A stretch of DNA of 64,000 bases from Lumbricus terrestris (lineage: Eukaryota > Annelida > Clitellata > Crassiclitellata > Lumbricidae), in NCBI GenBank assembly GCA_949752735.1, contig OX457038.1, forward strand, positions 63,355,470 through 63,419,469, given 5' to 3'. This document shows positions 32,478 through 45,189 of this stretch, piece after piece (position 1 is the stretch's first letter; each line of letters opens with the position of its first letter). Made by a program: the position numbers and the translations under genes. The notes beneath the pieces are model-generated. The model was not told the origin of the DNA, did not search any database, and worked only from the letters and a program-made list of their open reading frames with translations.

Positions 32478-32481
32478 ATAC

Positions 32482-32570
32482 TTCTCCAAGAACTGCAATC
32501 AGTCACTACAGTATAATAATTATGCGTACTTCATGTAAGACTTTGTTTTGTCAAGGCGTATTATAAATAG
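32482..32570 (+). pseudogene. LINE tail, right half after LTR insertion
   Basis: It continues the sequence interrupted at 25237 and follows, loosely, 18816-18895 (..AAGACT.TGTTTT.T...GG..TATTATAAA). Confidence 0.45.
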
Positions 32571-32571
32571 C

Positions 32572-32720
32572 CAAGGGAGACAACCAAAGACCTGGATGGA
32601 CAATATAAAAGAGGATCTAGCAGCACAGAACATGGATATGATCATATGAGAGATGCGGTGGATAAAATCAGAAACCGAGCAAGCTGGAGACGGCATATTG
32701 AGGCCTCATCGTTGGCGTAG
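32572..32720 (+). pseudogene. LINE protein C-terminal fragment
   Basis: QGRQPKTWMDNIKEDL followed by AAQNMDMI is the G-R-P-x-x-T-W-x-D-x-I-K-x-D-L motif common at the C-terminus of non-LTR retrotransposon proteins. A frameshift near 32650 leads into RDAVDKIRNRASWRRHIEAS and a stop. Confidence 0.7.
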
Positions 32721-33091
32721 GACATGCGCCGGACGGAAGAGAGACCAAGAAGAAGATTATAAATACAAGTCGTAGGCCTATTGTACCGCAAACGAAATCT
32801 TTAACCACTGCTAAACGACGTAAAACCGCGTTCACATTCGTCGCCGTGCGGTTGTCCCTTTCTACGCGTCCTCATCGAGACGTTATTATGGCATCGACAT
32901 CGATGAAGCGCACATAACAAGGAAAGACTGATTTCGGAATGACGTGCCATCTGTCGGCCAGATGGCAACAGCAACGCCAGACTGATCGAAACTTCCACGT
33001 TTCTGTCTTTTCCTTTAACTCAATCGTCCCTTGTTGTTAGCGCACTACGAGTCAACAAATTTCACTATAATATAAATTTCCGAATGTAAGA

Positions 33092-33094
33092 ATG

Positions 33095-33125
<31 letters not shown>

Positions 33126-33156
33126 ATCATTCATTCATTCGCATGTGCCACAGATG

Positions 33157-33198
<42 letters not shown>

Positions 33199-33218
33199 TG
33201 CCTATATATATATATATG
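33092..33218. repeat. (TA)n microsatellite cluster
   Basis: Three TA runs of 15-35 bp separated by short unique spacers. Confidence 0.85.
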
Positions 33219-35984
33219 CACAGATGGACAGTTTGATTAGTTTTACCTGATAACATTTACTTGCTTAGAAGAAGTAAGTTTATTTGTCGAAGTTGACTCC
33301 AGAATCTATTTGGAGCAAATAGGTATGAACTCGCCATAATTATAATGGACTGTTGGAATTTCGTAGTTCCGTAGCCTATGTAGGCCTAGATGTAACAAGC
33401 GAGACATATTACAGTCGACGGTGTTTCGAAGATCGAATTTGTCGGCATCTCTTTGTGGAGATTTCTGTGGCTTCAAATAATTTCTTCAGTATCGGCTGGT
33501 CATGTGTGACTCATGTCTCGGATCTTGACAATGCATATAGGCTATGACCTGTGTGACTGTGTCACCTTCACAGAAAGCCGCGTCAATAAGTTCACGAGAG
33601 CGTTAACTGTAGCCTACTATTGGGACCAAAATTATTTTGGCTGCACTTTGCTTATTGCTGTGTAACGAAACTATTGAGATGATTATAGTATCGCCTTCTC
33701 TGTCATGAAGGCTTGTTACTATAGCACTGCCAACGATCGAGCAGTGGTCCTAGGCAATTTATAATATAGGCCTATCTCAATATAAGTAGGGCCCAGGCTA
33801 ACACCACATATAGTATAACATAGCCTATTATAGGCCTGTGTGCTAACACCATGTGCTAACACCTTTTACTCCGAGGCTCGTCTGATTGATAACACCGCGC
33901 ATGAATTCGTAACACCGCGAATGAATTCGTGACCTAGGTCTCGCTCTCCTGATTGACCCATGTCTTGACCTAATGGCATTGCAGTTTCATTGAGCGTCTT
34001 TGAAAGAGCGTTCGTTTTTATTTTCATTATCTACTCTCGTATTAATAATTATTACGTAACGTTACACCGCACACAAACATGGTTAAACGTGAATTTTATT
34101 GCAATGCAGGCCTCCCAACGGCATTAAAAAGGTGCTACATAAATCTCACTTTTCTTGTATGGGGTTATAAATGACTAGTTGGTCAGACATTTTAGCACTT
34201 TATTATCGACAGTCATGAAGTTAAAAAGTACTTCATATTTAAAAGAGAAAATGCCGTATTAGCGTTTTTAGACAGAACTACTTCGATGCGCGCAAGCCGA
34301 CGTGCATTGAATACGGCTATTATCAGAAACCTATGGCACGGGGTTGCATGTGAGGCCAAGCGTGCAGTAAAGATGGCTTTCAAATAGCTCGATTATTTTT
34401 GGCAGACTCTGAAGCTTATTTGAAAAATGCATATGAAACAATTGCCCCAATGAGTTGACTTTCAGGTTCGAAAATTCCAAGGTCACTAGACAATGGAAAT
34501 GAAAAAGCCAGTGATTCCTTGGCAGAAGCTAAAACATCAAAATCTAAAGTCAAATATCGTAGCATCGTATCAGTAAACTTCTTTAAACATATTTGTTTAT
34601 CGTTTCTGTGAATCACTAGCATAAACCGCAGAACAAGGCTCAAATTTGCGATTTCATCGTTTTTACGCTACTTTACATTGTAGCCTACGTTACCCTGTCG
34701 TACCATATCCAGTGCGATTTATAAATTTACTAAACGGAAAGCGTTGTGGGCAAGTGGTCCGTGCTGTTCTGTCGCAAAGGTTAGGTTTCAATTCTTCACG
34801 AATTATTTTCGAAAAAAATCCGATAGGAGGATTCTCAGACGAAGGTAATTACGTCCAACTTTCGTCCAAAAATCCCAAAGGATGCGTAGTATGGCGTTGA
34901 ATGGTTGTACTGTTCTTAAAGTTGGAAAAGTAGCTTTTGTTGTAACTTGTAAACTGTCATGGCCGCTTGTAATATTGTCACAAATAAGTAAGAAAGTTGC
35001 TTTGAATATGCGTATTGCTGTGGAATATTTGAAATGAAGATGGTTTGTGTAGGATGGAACACGTGGTTTTTGACGGAAGTCGATCGCGTGGATTAATTTT
35101 CTTTAACATCACGAAAATTTCTTTGTAACCCAATGTGATTTTTACCCATTTGAAGGAACGGGCACGAGTGGTGAAACCAAATTTCTCACCTTCTCTCCAA
35201 TTCGTTAAGAATATTTGCATTAGGTGTAAACCTATATGCATGCGTTTTTTGTGCTATAAAACCTGGACTAACAAACTCAACCATAACTAGGCCTGCCAAG
35301 TACCCCCTGTTACAAGTTTTGGAAATAAACGAACATATACAATGTGGCTTGAACTTTATTCTCCAGAATAAATACCTGCTTCTGGTGGCATTGCATCAAG
35401 TTCTGTACGAGCCATAAAACCAGCCCAGACTGCCAGGTGTGCAACATGAATCCCCTAAAGCAAATATCGGCCAGGTTCCCAAAAGGGTCAAAATCGATTT
35501 TCAAAGCCTAATGATTCTTAGACACTTAACTATGTTGTCAGCAACACTAACTGGACAGTCATGCCATGCATTTAATTTAACTCTGAACAGTTTTCGGGAT
35601 TTCGGCAGCTTTCGATAAAACTGTTTTTGGGAACCGGGCTTTTGTGCATTTTCAGCATTTTCGGGTTTCAGGGATTCAGGTTGATCTCCTATTGACCTCC
35701 TTGACTAGCCTATCTGCCAGACCATTGCAAGTAGTTTCTCTTTAACGTCAACTTTTCCTAATTTATTTTATGTGCATCAATAAAGTTAGATATGTAGCTA
35801 GTTTCTGTGATGTGTGTAATATTGAGAAAACGTTTTCAGCAACGTAATTTATCTTTACACGGTATACTTTATATATTTTTACTGAGAAGCAAAATGCATA
35901 AATTTGAATAGATATGTTTATATTAAGTTTCTATATCTACTTGTAAACTTTTTTGTGTATTTCAGTTGTTTTTCTCTCAGCAAA
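33219..35984. other. Non-coding DNA upstream of the four-exon gene
   Basis: AT-rich sequence with many TAGGCCTA words up to about 33850, then unique-looking DNA. Two splice-acceptor-like pyrimidine tracts ending in TTTCAG (35964) and CTCTCAG (35980) lie just before the start codon of the next gene. Its first coding exon therefore probably has a 5' UTR exon further upstream, which I cannot place. Confidence 0.4.
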
Positions 35985-38900
35985 ATGCCGCCAAAACGAA
36001 AAAGTTTGCCTACAGAAACCGATGATAAAGCGAGAAAGGCTAAGGTATTAAGTTTTTTATTATTTAGTTATATTTGTGGGTAAATGTGTAATAATAATTT
36101 TCGTTTAATCAACAATCCGGTTGACAGACCGCAGCCGGTTACAGTGTACAATTATGCAGTTGAAACAATTTACAGGAATTTTGGATTACAGAATACAGAA
36201 ATCTTAACTATACCAACTGAACAGAGAACCTGCAATACACAGCGCTAATAGCAGCCTACAAAGCATATTCGCCCAATGGAGGCTCGAACTCACTACCTCT
36301 CACACTTGGCAAGCGTGTTATCCATTACCCTACCGGCCCCTCCCCCCCATTGTGTAGGCATTAAGAGGAATGGTGTATAAGTTTAGGGTAAATTCATATG
36401 AAATTAAGCTAAACTTGATATACCTTGTAACTTGTCTCAGATTTTCTGTCATTTTTGCTCTTTTATTGTTTTATTTGTGAACTTTATCATGTTGAAATTT
36501 TCAGAAGCCTGTCTCCATGTATCTGCCTGGAGCAGTAATATTTTCATTAATGAAAACTAAAGTTCGGGAGTAGAAATATGCGGTTTCATCAACAATCAGT
36601 TGGATGCAGAAATAAATGATTTTGTTAGCAAATACTAAAGTTGGAATTGGAGTTGGAAGTTGGAATAAATCATCATTTCATTAACGAAATAAACGACTTC
36701 GTTAACGAGAATGTGATAAAAGTAGGAATGATTTTTGATAAGATTATGTATTATTTGATGGGCTAAAATTATGACGGAAATTAGGAATTATCTGCAGAAT
36801 CAAAATCATTTTTATTTTTGTGGCTCATAGGTTTTATTTCAGGTTTGATCATTAACTTTCCAAATTATGTTTGCCGTAAGGATCTGACAAGCACATAGTG
36901 ACTGTTTCTATTTTGATGAAGCTATAAGATGATCTATAAAATATTACAAGTTCCAATCAATAATGGGACAGAATTGGTTGCTCATGCTACGCATGCATTG
37001 AGAAGCGCAGCAAACTAATCCCGAGAAAGAAAGAATTCTGTAGTAAAAGAAAGGATGAAAAGCAATTCAGCTCAAGCCTCACAGGCCTTTGTGAAAAGAA
37101 TTTGGCCGTATGTTAAATTTTCACTAATGGACAAAGAACTTGCATGAGAAATTTTTGTGTCCTTGAAAGCATAGATGACAAGGAGACGGCTGGTCACCCG
37201 CCATTGTATGCTGAAATTAAATTTATGTAATAATAATAATAATAAAATTAAGAAGATGAAGGGAAAACACTTTGTAGCCATGGCTGCCTCTTAAGGTTAT
37301 CGTATCACTTTTAACAACAGCAAGACTGCGTTCAAGGTGAAAGAAGCCAATGCACCTTGCAGTTAAATTGTTAAGCAACCACTCGTTTCCTTTTCTACGA
37401 AGAGGTATCGTTGCAATTGATAGTATGTCATGTGAAAGATATTTTGATGACATTGCGTGTGTATTTTTTCAGATGGTAAAGAAAATGGAGCCACCGAAGA
37501 CATGGTGAGAAAATTTTGAACTCTTGTTCGACATGTGTAACGTTGTGGTTATATCAAATTAGTAGGTCTCATGGAATTACATTTTAATACATTACAATGC
37601 CCTACAATTTTTGATTTTGTTTCAGTACATTATTTTATATAAAAATGTTGTATTGCAGTGGAGATTAAATGCTGGTTGTTACACTGGAGTTTAAGTTCTT
37701 GTTGCAGGCTTAAAATTAAATTGGTTTCCCATGGCATACGGCTTAAGTATTTTGGGAGGACAACAAAATTTGACTGTGCATTTCTGATGTGTGAGTGCTA
37801 TGTGGTCACATAAATATGGCATTTCTCTTGATTGTCATTGAAGTGCTGTTGTTTGTTTTGTTAAATTCATATCTGACCTTTGAAGAAATACTACTCTGAG
37901 GCTCACAAAATATTACCTTTCGTTTGGTTATGTTATCTGTTACCTGGAACCTTGGCTGGGTCCATTGGTTTGTGATTTCAAGTTGAAGTTTTGCTTAGAA
38001 GCAGCTGTCAGGTTATGCTTTGTTTATTTTGTTGGTGGACTTTAAGTGTGTGCTTTGTTTATTATGTTGGTGCACTCTCAGTGTATGCTTTGTTTATTAT
38101 GTTGGTGGACTTTCAGGGGTGCCATAGAACTTGTTAATGCTATCTATAGATTAACTTAATTGGTCCTCTGGATTGATAATTTGTCTTAATGACTCGTAGG
38201 TTGATGCTTAAGTTTGTTTCGCTCTCATGTTTCCGAGTTAGGTTTTCTTATCGTTTGATTTCGCATCTTTTTTCAGGAAGGAAGCAGAATATTCGGCAAA
38301 GCTTGAGTCTGAATATAAGGAGCCGATAAAGTACGACGAGTACATGGAGGGTGGAATTCCTGACTCACTCCTGGAGGGACTTGGTTTCTCAGAATCGGAG
38401 GTTCCACAGGACTCCTCTGGCGCCGGTGCTGACGATGACGAGGAGACTACTGGAGCGGAACGAGATCACGGTGCTGGAGCGGAACCGATGCGAAGCCTCG
38501 ACCCATCTGTCCTTGCCGCTCAAGGGATGACGGAGGCGATGTCGTCGTATGTTGTGGATCAGATCAGTGCGATGGCGAAGAGTGGGTTGATATCGGCGAC
38601 ACTTCCACAGCAGATCGTTGATTTCACATTGGCAGCGAGCAACAAAGCCATGGCAACAGCTCCATCGCAAGGTTTTTTTTTTGTTTCCATCTGTCGCAGA
38701 CTTTGTCCTGTTGTTACTGTCTGTCTGTATGTATGTATGTATATCTGTCTGTCCTGTGATGGCTGACGTACTTGTTAACGTTGGAGTAAAGAGACTGTCC
38801 TTGCCGCTTGCTGACATTTATCCAGAGGCCACTTCTGCTTCAACAGACCTAAAAAATGGAATTGTGACCTCCCATGCCTAGGACCAATTCTGCTGCCAAA

Positions 38901-40327
38901 TGATTGCTTGATGATTGCTTAATTATTGCTTAATTATCAGCTCAAAACCTACACATTGTCATTTGTTCACCATGGTGTTTACGCTGTAAATGGCCGCTTG
39001 ACATCATGAAATAAGCACAAAATTAATCGATTAAAACTGTAAAGGTTAATCGATTAGCTGATCATGATGAACATCCTAATTTTAGCTGACCTTCATATGC
39101 ATTGTCTTTTTTCATTGTGTTCGAACTTCTGCAGCTCAAGCGAGAAAACCAGTCGCCTCATCAACGTCACCCGTTCGAACCAGCCGCCGCCTCTCCGCTC
39201 GTAACAATACCCCGACCGAAAACACAACAACAGTCGACTCGTCGCGGTCTTCTTCTGCTTCGCGACTGTACACACCGACCCCGGTCGTCCGACCAACGCC
39301 TCCGAGACTGATATCGCAATTTGCACCCGGAACAAGACCCATGCCCATGCCGTCTCCACTCCAGCCTACCCGTCAGCCGCTGCCACGCAACACCCGGGTC
39401 TACAATACGGCGCCACGCACCATCACCAAGGGTAACATCGTCTACGAGCGCATGCCAACCGGTGAAGTGATCGCCAGCCTCATCAAGAAACCGGTTCCGG
39501 ACGGCTCCGGGCGACCGCTCATGGCCGGAGACTTGGCTCAGCGAGGTTCAGCGCCGCCGTCGTCGTCGTACCGTGGTGGAGTTCCGACGAGTTCCGCATC
39601 GCCGATCACGTTCGACGATTGTCCGATAAACGAGTTCAACGTCGGCGAGGTTCTCGAGAAGTCGATCAAAGCGACGCAGTCGATGCGGATGCTGCTGACG
39701 TCGCTGAGAGACGACCTGCGGAGGATTGGCGCCGGTTCCGCGATGGTGACGGAGGAGCAGGTGAGGAAGCGACAGGAAGTGGCCGACAAGCTGACGAAGG
39801 CGTACGCAACGTACAAACGCTCGATTGAGGACATTGAGATGCCACAGGCTGCGGACGTCACCAAAACAACGACTACTACGTCGATGACCTCCCATCGTTC
39901 GGACAAGTTTGACCTTCCTCCTCGGCCAGTGATGCTAGTTAAACATGGAATACCGATCGTAACTGGTGCAAACGAGCATGGAAGTGTACGGCGAGGCGCT
40001 TCAGCAACTGTTACCGGCCCTGCAGCAACGGGGCATGCTCAGGATCGGGGTGAGGTGATCGAACTGTCGGAGAGCGACGACGAAACGGATCAGAACGGCC
40101 AAACGTCACACGCAGAAGGAAATCGCTTTAAGGAAGGTTTAGCTAAGACCACTTCTGGGCGGCAGAGGTCAGACGGGGTCAAGTCGGCCGATGTAGGAAA
40201 GCGAAGTTCACAAAAGGATGGACAGTCTACGGAAGCCAGTGAAACAAGAGTTGGAAGACCTGACTCCACAGACATAAAGCGAAAAGAATGTAATGGAGTT
40301 AAAGGCTCGGGCGACGAAAAGAAATGA
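35985..40327 (+). CDS. Four-exon gene, 559-aa basic low-complexity protein, probably nuclear
   Basis: Exons are 35985-36044, 37473-37504, 38277-38671 and 39135-40327. Each junction has GT/AG and the phases agree (0, 2, 1). The protein begins MPPKRKSLPTETDDKARKAK, a lysine-rich start suited to nuclear import. The split Trp codon between exons 2 and 3 gives ..KTWKEAEYSAKLESEYKE... Residues 32-160 are acidic and helical (YDEYMEGGIPDSLLEGLGFSE). Residues 165-215 are Ser/Thr/Arg-rich. Residues 225-300 hold a Pro-rich part and the motif RVYNTAPRTITKGNIVYERM. Residues 330-405 look like a coiled coil (VGEVLEKSIKATQSMRMLL.., EEQVRKRQEVADKLTKAY). Residues 470-479 (VIELSESDDE) have the form of a SUMO-interaction motif, followed by a charged disordered tail. 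I do not recognise the family; nuclear location and SUMO binding are inferences. AATAAA at 40897 is a suitable polyadenylation signal. Confidence 0.8.
36091..36346 (-). mobile_element. tRNA-derived SINE, copy 2, in intron 1
   Basis: Matches 6031-6288 along its full length in the same orientation (ATAATAATTTTCGTTTA start, CTCGAACTC and GTGTTATCCATTAC near the end). On the minus strand the tRNA-like head carries the A- and B-box sequences. It lies in the first intron of the 559-aa gene, antisense to it. Confidence 0.8.
38016..38120. repeat. Three tandem 35-bp repeats in intron 2
   Basis: TGCTTTGTTTATTATGTTGG recurs at 38016, 38051 and 38086 with a 35-bp period. It lies about 160 bp before the exon 3 acceptor. 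Confidence 0.8.
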
Positions 40328-40896
40328 ACCGTTATAAATTTTTATGGACCGTAATGCAGAACTGGAGATGTTCCGGAAAGGCGGGATTGGCTGCCTGCCA
40401 ACATTTATTCTCTGTTTGATTTTCATTATTGTTGCTGATCTTCCATTGTTCAGTGTTAATGCAATTAATGCATTGGATAGTTCTTTTGCCTCGTCATTTT
40501 CATTTCTCCCAGATGTATATTTTACTTTCTCTTATGTTCCGGACATTATTTTCTCTAATGCACCAGTTGGTTTCTCCAGCATTTCATTTGACTGTGAGAT
40601 GTGCCAGGTTCCCACGTTTGAGATGCAAGTTGGGGCTGTACATACATCACGTATGCATGGAGGGGAGAGGTCACCGGATTTAGTCAATTTGGGTATGGTA
40701 CGTACAGTGGGGGAAGGATCTGAACAAAATGCATGCACGCAAACGCAGCATAAATAACTTTTATCCTATGGTCTGATTCAATTTGATTGCATTAGAATTA
40801 AATTCTATTCAGACCTAAACAGTAAACCATAACTGTTAATTAACAAACTTTAAGCTAGCAGGTATGAGTTTAACCAAAGTAAATAGCGTATGGTAA

Positions 40897-40902
40897 AATA
40901 AA
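40897..40902 (+). terminator. Polyadenylation signal AATAAA of the 559-aa gene
   Basis: The first clear AATAAA after the stop codon, 570 bp downstream. An hAT element begins 13 bp after it, inside the expected cleavage zone. Confidence 0.55.
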
Positions 40903-40914
40903 TGTTGTATAAAT

Positions 40915-41897
40915 CAGTGGTTCTCAAAGTGGTGGTCCGCGGACCGGTGCCGGTCCGCGGAGTCCTGATCACCGGTCCGTGAAGGAACCTCAGAATTTAA
41001 AGTAAATTATAATTATTAATATTTATATATTTGAAATTGTGAAATTATGCGAATTGCTGTTCCAAATTTATTCAAAATTCAGTCTCAAAATTTAAAATAA
41101 ATTACCAATGCCTTATTTTAACTTGCCAATGGCTATTCAATAAAAAAAAGGTTCGTTCTGAACTTTCTGCGTCTGTCACGGTAGTCAGATTCGTGTTTAT
41201 TTCTGCGGATCTACAATTGTGAGCGATCAAACAATAGGCCTACTGGCGGTGTTTCTTTTGATTTTATAATATAATATAATATTTTAAATATAAACAAATG
41301 TGTTTGAAACACTTAAAAATTAGCGAAGCGCAAACAAGCCTGTCTGAATATTGTTTTGAATGAAAGACCAGTGAAAGAGCGTGATCGCCCAGGCAATCTG
41401 AGCGAAAAAATGATAATTCTAAACAGGTTTCCTATTCGAACAAAACAATAAAGCTCGAAAAGAATTGAACGTTCACACGAAAATATGATCCACAAGATTT
41501 AAAATATGGTGATATTATTATTTCTGTGTTTTAATTCAAGCAAGTGTTTCCATCATTAGGGTACAATCTTTGTAATGTGACTTTAGCTATGTTTTTTCAG
41601 GCCCACTTAGTCCAACTATAACAAAGTTCTAATCTCGTTTGAAACTCAGAGTTTAACATTTTAAATGCAAATAAATAAGAATTAAAATGATAAATGAAGT
41701 AAGTGCAATTAGAGATATTATGTTTTAAATAATAAAACAAATACATAATTATATATAGCCCTATTATTGCAGTTTTTTTTTATAATAGCCGAGAGTTCGC
41801 TTTTCTTTGCGCATACGGTACCATTTAAGTTAGCGGTCCGCGAGCTTCAAAATTTTTTTTTGCCGGTCCGTGGTCTGCAGAAGTTTGAGAACCACTG
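40915..41897. mobile_element. hAT-type non-autonomous element, 983 bp
   Basis: The ends CAGTGGTTCTCAAA and TTTGAGAACCACTG are inverted, with GGTCCGCGGACCGGTGCCGG-type DNA just inside. Both flanks are GTATAAAT (40907-40914, 41898-41905). The interior is AT-rich without a transposase frame. Confidence 0.92.
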
Positions 41898-41905
41898 GTA
41901 TAAAT

Positions 41906-44900
41906 GGCTTTAGCTGATTAACTTTGGTAAGATGTGGGAAAGAAGTGTATTTGTACGTACGCGTGGGGTTGCACAAAATGAACAGGTTGCAGCAGGGTCG
42001 AAAATGCGATTTTGAGTGAGTAATAATATTATATGGATGGTTTCTTTCCATACGATTCCATAATGCAATTTTGCTGCTATGAAACTCGTGATTAGAATAC
42101 ATGACAGACAGTGACTGTTTCTCCCGTGCTTTGGGATTCAACTATCTGCCGTAAAAAGATGAAATTCTAAATTACTGTTGAGCAAAGTTTAGATGGAACA
42201 AGTTTGTCCTACTTAACTACCCATGAATGTTGCAATCGTAGCATGCTGTTGCCACCAATTACATAAGTTTAAAAGATTATGTTCAAGTCAAGTCTTAATT
42301 AACATTTTTATTATTTCTAATGATAATATTACTACTGTGTCTTATATTTAGGTTGGTTTTTCAAATCAAGCTGGTTTATAGCAAATGTTTGCAAGAAGGG
42401 ACTACAGTGTTTTGCTTTAAGCTCTGGTTATATTCAAGAGTCGATTGCGAAAAGCATTGAATTATAGGCAAAACACATCACTGTAATTATTATGTACGAT
42501 TGTACGATATATGATGTGCTACAGTGTGATGAATTGAATGTTGGTTTGATTGGTAATTAATACAAAACGAAGAGTCAGGCAGTTGCTGATTTATTTAGAT
42601 TTGTTTGTACATGCACATTTTATGTTTTGACGTTTCATGCTTTAGGGCGTTCTAATTCTTAGAACCTGTTTCAGATGTTCTTGAAAGAAGTTAAAATGTT
42701 AATTGCGATGACTTGACGGAGAGCGTTAGAATATTCCAGAACTGATAGAATCCGTATTGGAGACTATGACGGTGAATGATGATTTATGGATTGAATGAAA
42801 ACTTTTTAGATTTGGCTCAGCCAAAAGAATCCCATGTACTTCATGTCAATGCACATAATGAATAATAAGTTTTATTTTGTCTGAGTTCTCATTTATTGTT
42901 TTTTGCCATGGTAGCAGTATGTAGTAATTTTGTGGGAGATTTCTTATTTGTTGTTGTTTCTGGCCGCCGGTATCATTTGGGGATTTTTATGGTGCTGTTA
43001 GAGTAATGCTTGATGCTTCGAGCAATTCATAGGGGTGCATATTCAGGGGCACATTCAGACGCCTAAAAAAGGTGCATATCTAGTGCGAAGCCATTATCCT
43101 GTGCATGTATGACTTCCTTAATAGATTTTATTGACTTTTTCTTACTAGAGTTGTCATGACCACTACTTTCTCAGATTTTTATGTTGGGATATATCCGAAT
43201 AGTCTTTGTTGCATGCGACTTTAACCATGTCACATCTGACATTTAGGTAATAGATTAAATAGAGGCCGCATGTGGTTAAGCTCCTTCCAAAGGTTATAGG
43301 CCACTGGGGAAGCTGAGATATTGACGCACACAAATACTTATTTTGCCTACAGTACATCTGGTGAGGCCCACCTAGAGGGACAGGGTGCATTTAGGGATCT
43401 GGCGCCTTGGTAGCTATACAAAGTTTTGAAATTTTTCAATTGACAACCAAGTGAATCATAGCTGTGTATGTAAATATTATCTAAACATAGCTTTGGGAAC
43501 CATGACTGCTCCGCCAAGGGACCAAAATACTTCCTTTGCCCAAATTAATATGTGGGTACCCTGCTACCAATGCATGCTTATTGCATATGCAGTTTTATAG
43601 GAACACGTGTAATAATAAATTTTATGATGATAAATCCACCGACAGTTCAGAGATTCACTTCTCATTGCCTAGAGTAGTTTTCACACATTCTCTGAATTTG
43701 TTTCTCTGTGTTAATTAATTTTCAATTTAATAAAAGTTCCGTTCCACACTGTTGACTAGGTCTAGATGTGTATGCTTTCCCAACAACTTAACGATGAAGT
43801 CGTTAGAAAGCATTTGGCCCCCTTTTTTGCCTTATAGCCTTATTGTGTGACCACGGTCACCACGTACATGAGGAAAGTAAAGGAACAAAAAAGATTGTTC
43901 ACCAAACAGTTTGTGTAATTTAGTTATGGCTACAGAAAGGTCGTCGAATGACGTTGTTGAATAATAAACTTTGGGATAAGAATGGATTTTAATTAATTGC
44001 TTGTTCAGAAATAAAGTGTTTAATATGAGCTATGACACCAAATTTGAAACTTTTTCTTTGCTTAACAGCAAGCTAATGAAAAGATTTAAGCACAGGGCTT
44101 ATACATACACTGGCATTTGGATGTATAAGTTATGGCTCTAGTCAAAGAGTTTTGAACTCTCATCAGCTTTTTACTTGTTGATACCAGTAAGAAGCGAATT
44201 GCAGTATGCGACTGGAAACCAGTATTTGCTGGAGGTAAGCTTATAGCCTACACTTGCAGATATGGACGCATAACACCTAATTTAATTATGTCATGAATGA
44301 ACATCTATGACGACTTTAAAATACTACTATTGGGATTTGGGATCAAGGGTGCAGATTTTCCCTCCGAGCAGTGACAGAGTTCTGTATGATCTTTACAGAC
44401 ACGCATACATGAAAATAGCCTGCGTGCACATAGACAGGTCTGTTTGTGTGTCTGCCTCTCTGTTCCTCTCTGTCACTCTGTCTTATCGCTTGTAGGCCAA
44501 TTATTTGAGAGACAAAGATAAGGACAGACCTCGAGCAACAGAAACCTCGCCCCATACATCAAATCAGACCACGAACTAAAGCCTCACTGAGGCTTTGGAA
44601 GTCGGTTACACCATCAATAGTTGCCACTGACCCTCAACTAATTTTCCGCTTCCAACCACTCGCCCTCAAGTGCTGCCCCACTGACGCGCACGTTTAGTCT
44701 CGTGAATAGAGAGGGCTGACGCGACTACCCTTTTGGGGCCAGCAGTTGGCCCTTGGTCAGCTGACTGAGGCGGGGGCGCTTAGTCACCGTCATAAGATCT
44801 GGCTAAGCAGACATTCCGCTGCAGCAGGGCTGATTCGAGGCTCTTGGAAGATCGCATACACTACAGCAGGACACGATACGTATCTACATTTCTTTCATCG

Positions 44901-45019
44901 AATCGACTGATCGCCCGCCACAGCAGGTTAGCAACCTCAACTGACGTTAATATGCCTTTGCAATGGTTTGATCTTCATCGTTGAGTACTTTTGCATAGTT
45001 CGAATAACATGATTAACGC
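41906..45019. other. Non-coding DNA, no gene recognised
   Basis: Unique-looking AT-rich DNA. Short open frames show no start context, motif or composition that would support them. No terminal repeats were found. Confidence 0.45.
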
Positions 45020-45095
45020 AGCGCTCGTGAATAAGCCGGTGCCCCGCGCTTGGCTTTCCAGTGGCGCTTTAGAAATTAGGAGATTACGATTAGCG
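45020..45095 (+). mobile_element. LINE 3' tail fragment
   Basis: GTGAATAAGCCGGTGCCCCG..TGGCTTT..GGCGCTTTAGAAATT resembles the untranslated tail of the LINE at 49262-49330 (GTGAATAAGCTGGTCTCCCT..GGCTTTTGTGGGCGCTGAGAAATT). Confidence 0.6.
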
Positions 45096-45189
45096 CTGTC
45101 TGATAAAGTCATCCACTGCAAAATAAGATGCTGTTGATCATCTAGCAGGATTTAAGCAGCAAAGAAAAATCAATCTCGTCATCAGTTAA

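Larger units (their letters stand above)
25238..32481 (-). mobile_element. Complete Ty3/gypsy LTR retrotransposon, 7.2 kb
   Basis: The layout on the minus strand is: ATAC target duplication (32478-32481), 5' LTR (31648-32477), gag-pol frame (32277-26509), polypurine tract (26072-26084), 3' LTR (25242-26071), ATAC (25238-25241). The pol order protease, reverse transcriptase, RNase H, integrase assigns it to Ty3/gypsy. The LTRs look identical wherever I compared them, including every codon of their shared reading frame. The insertion is therefore recent and the element may still be competent. There is no env-like frame between the stop and the polypurine tract. Confidence 0.95.

Noticed and set aside
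40344..40757. 137-codon frame after the 559-aa gene
   Set aside because: It lies between the stop codon and the polyadenylation signal, has no start context or motif and is best read as 3' UTR.
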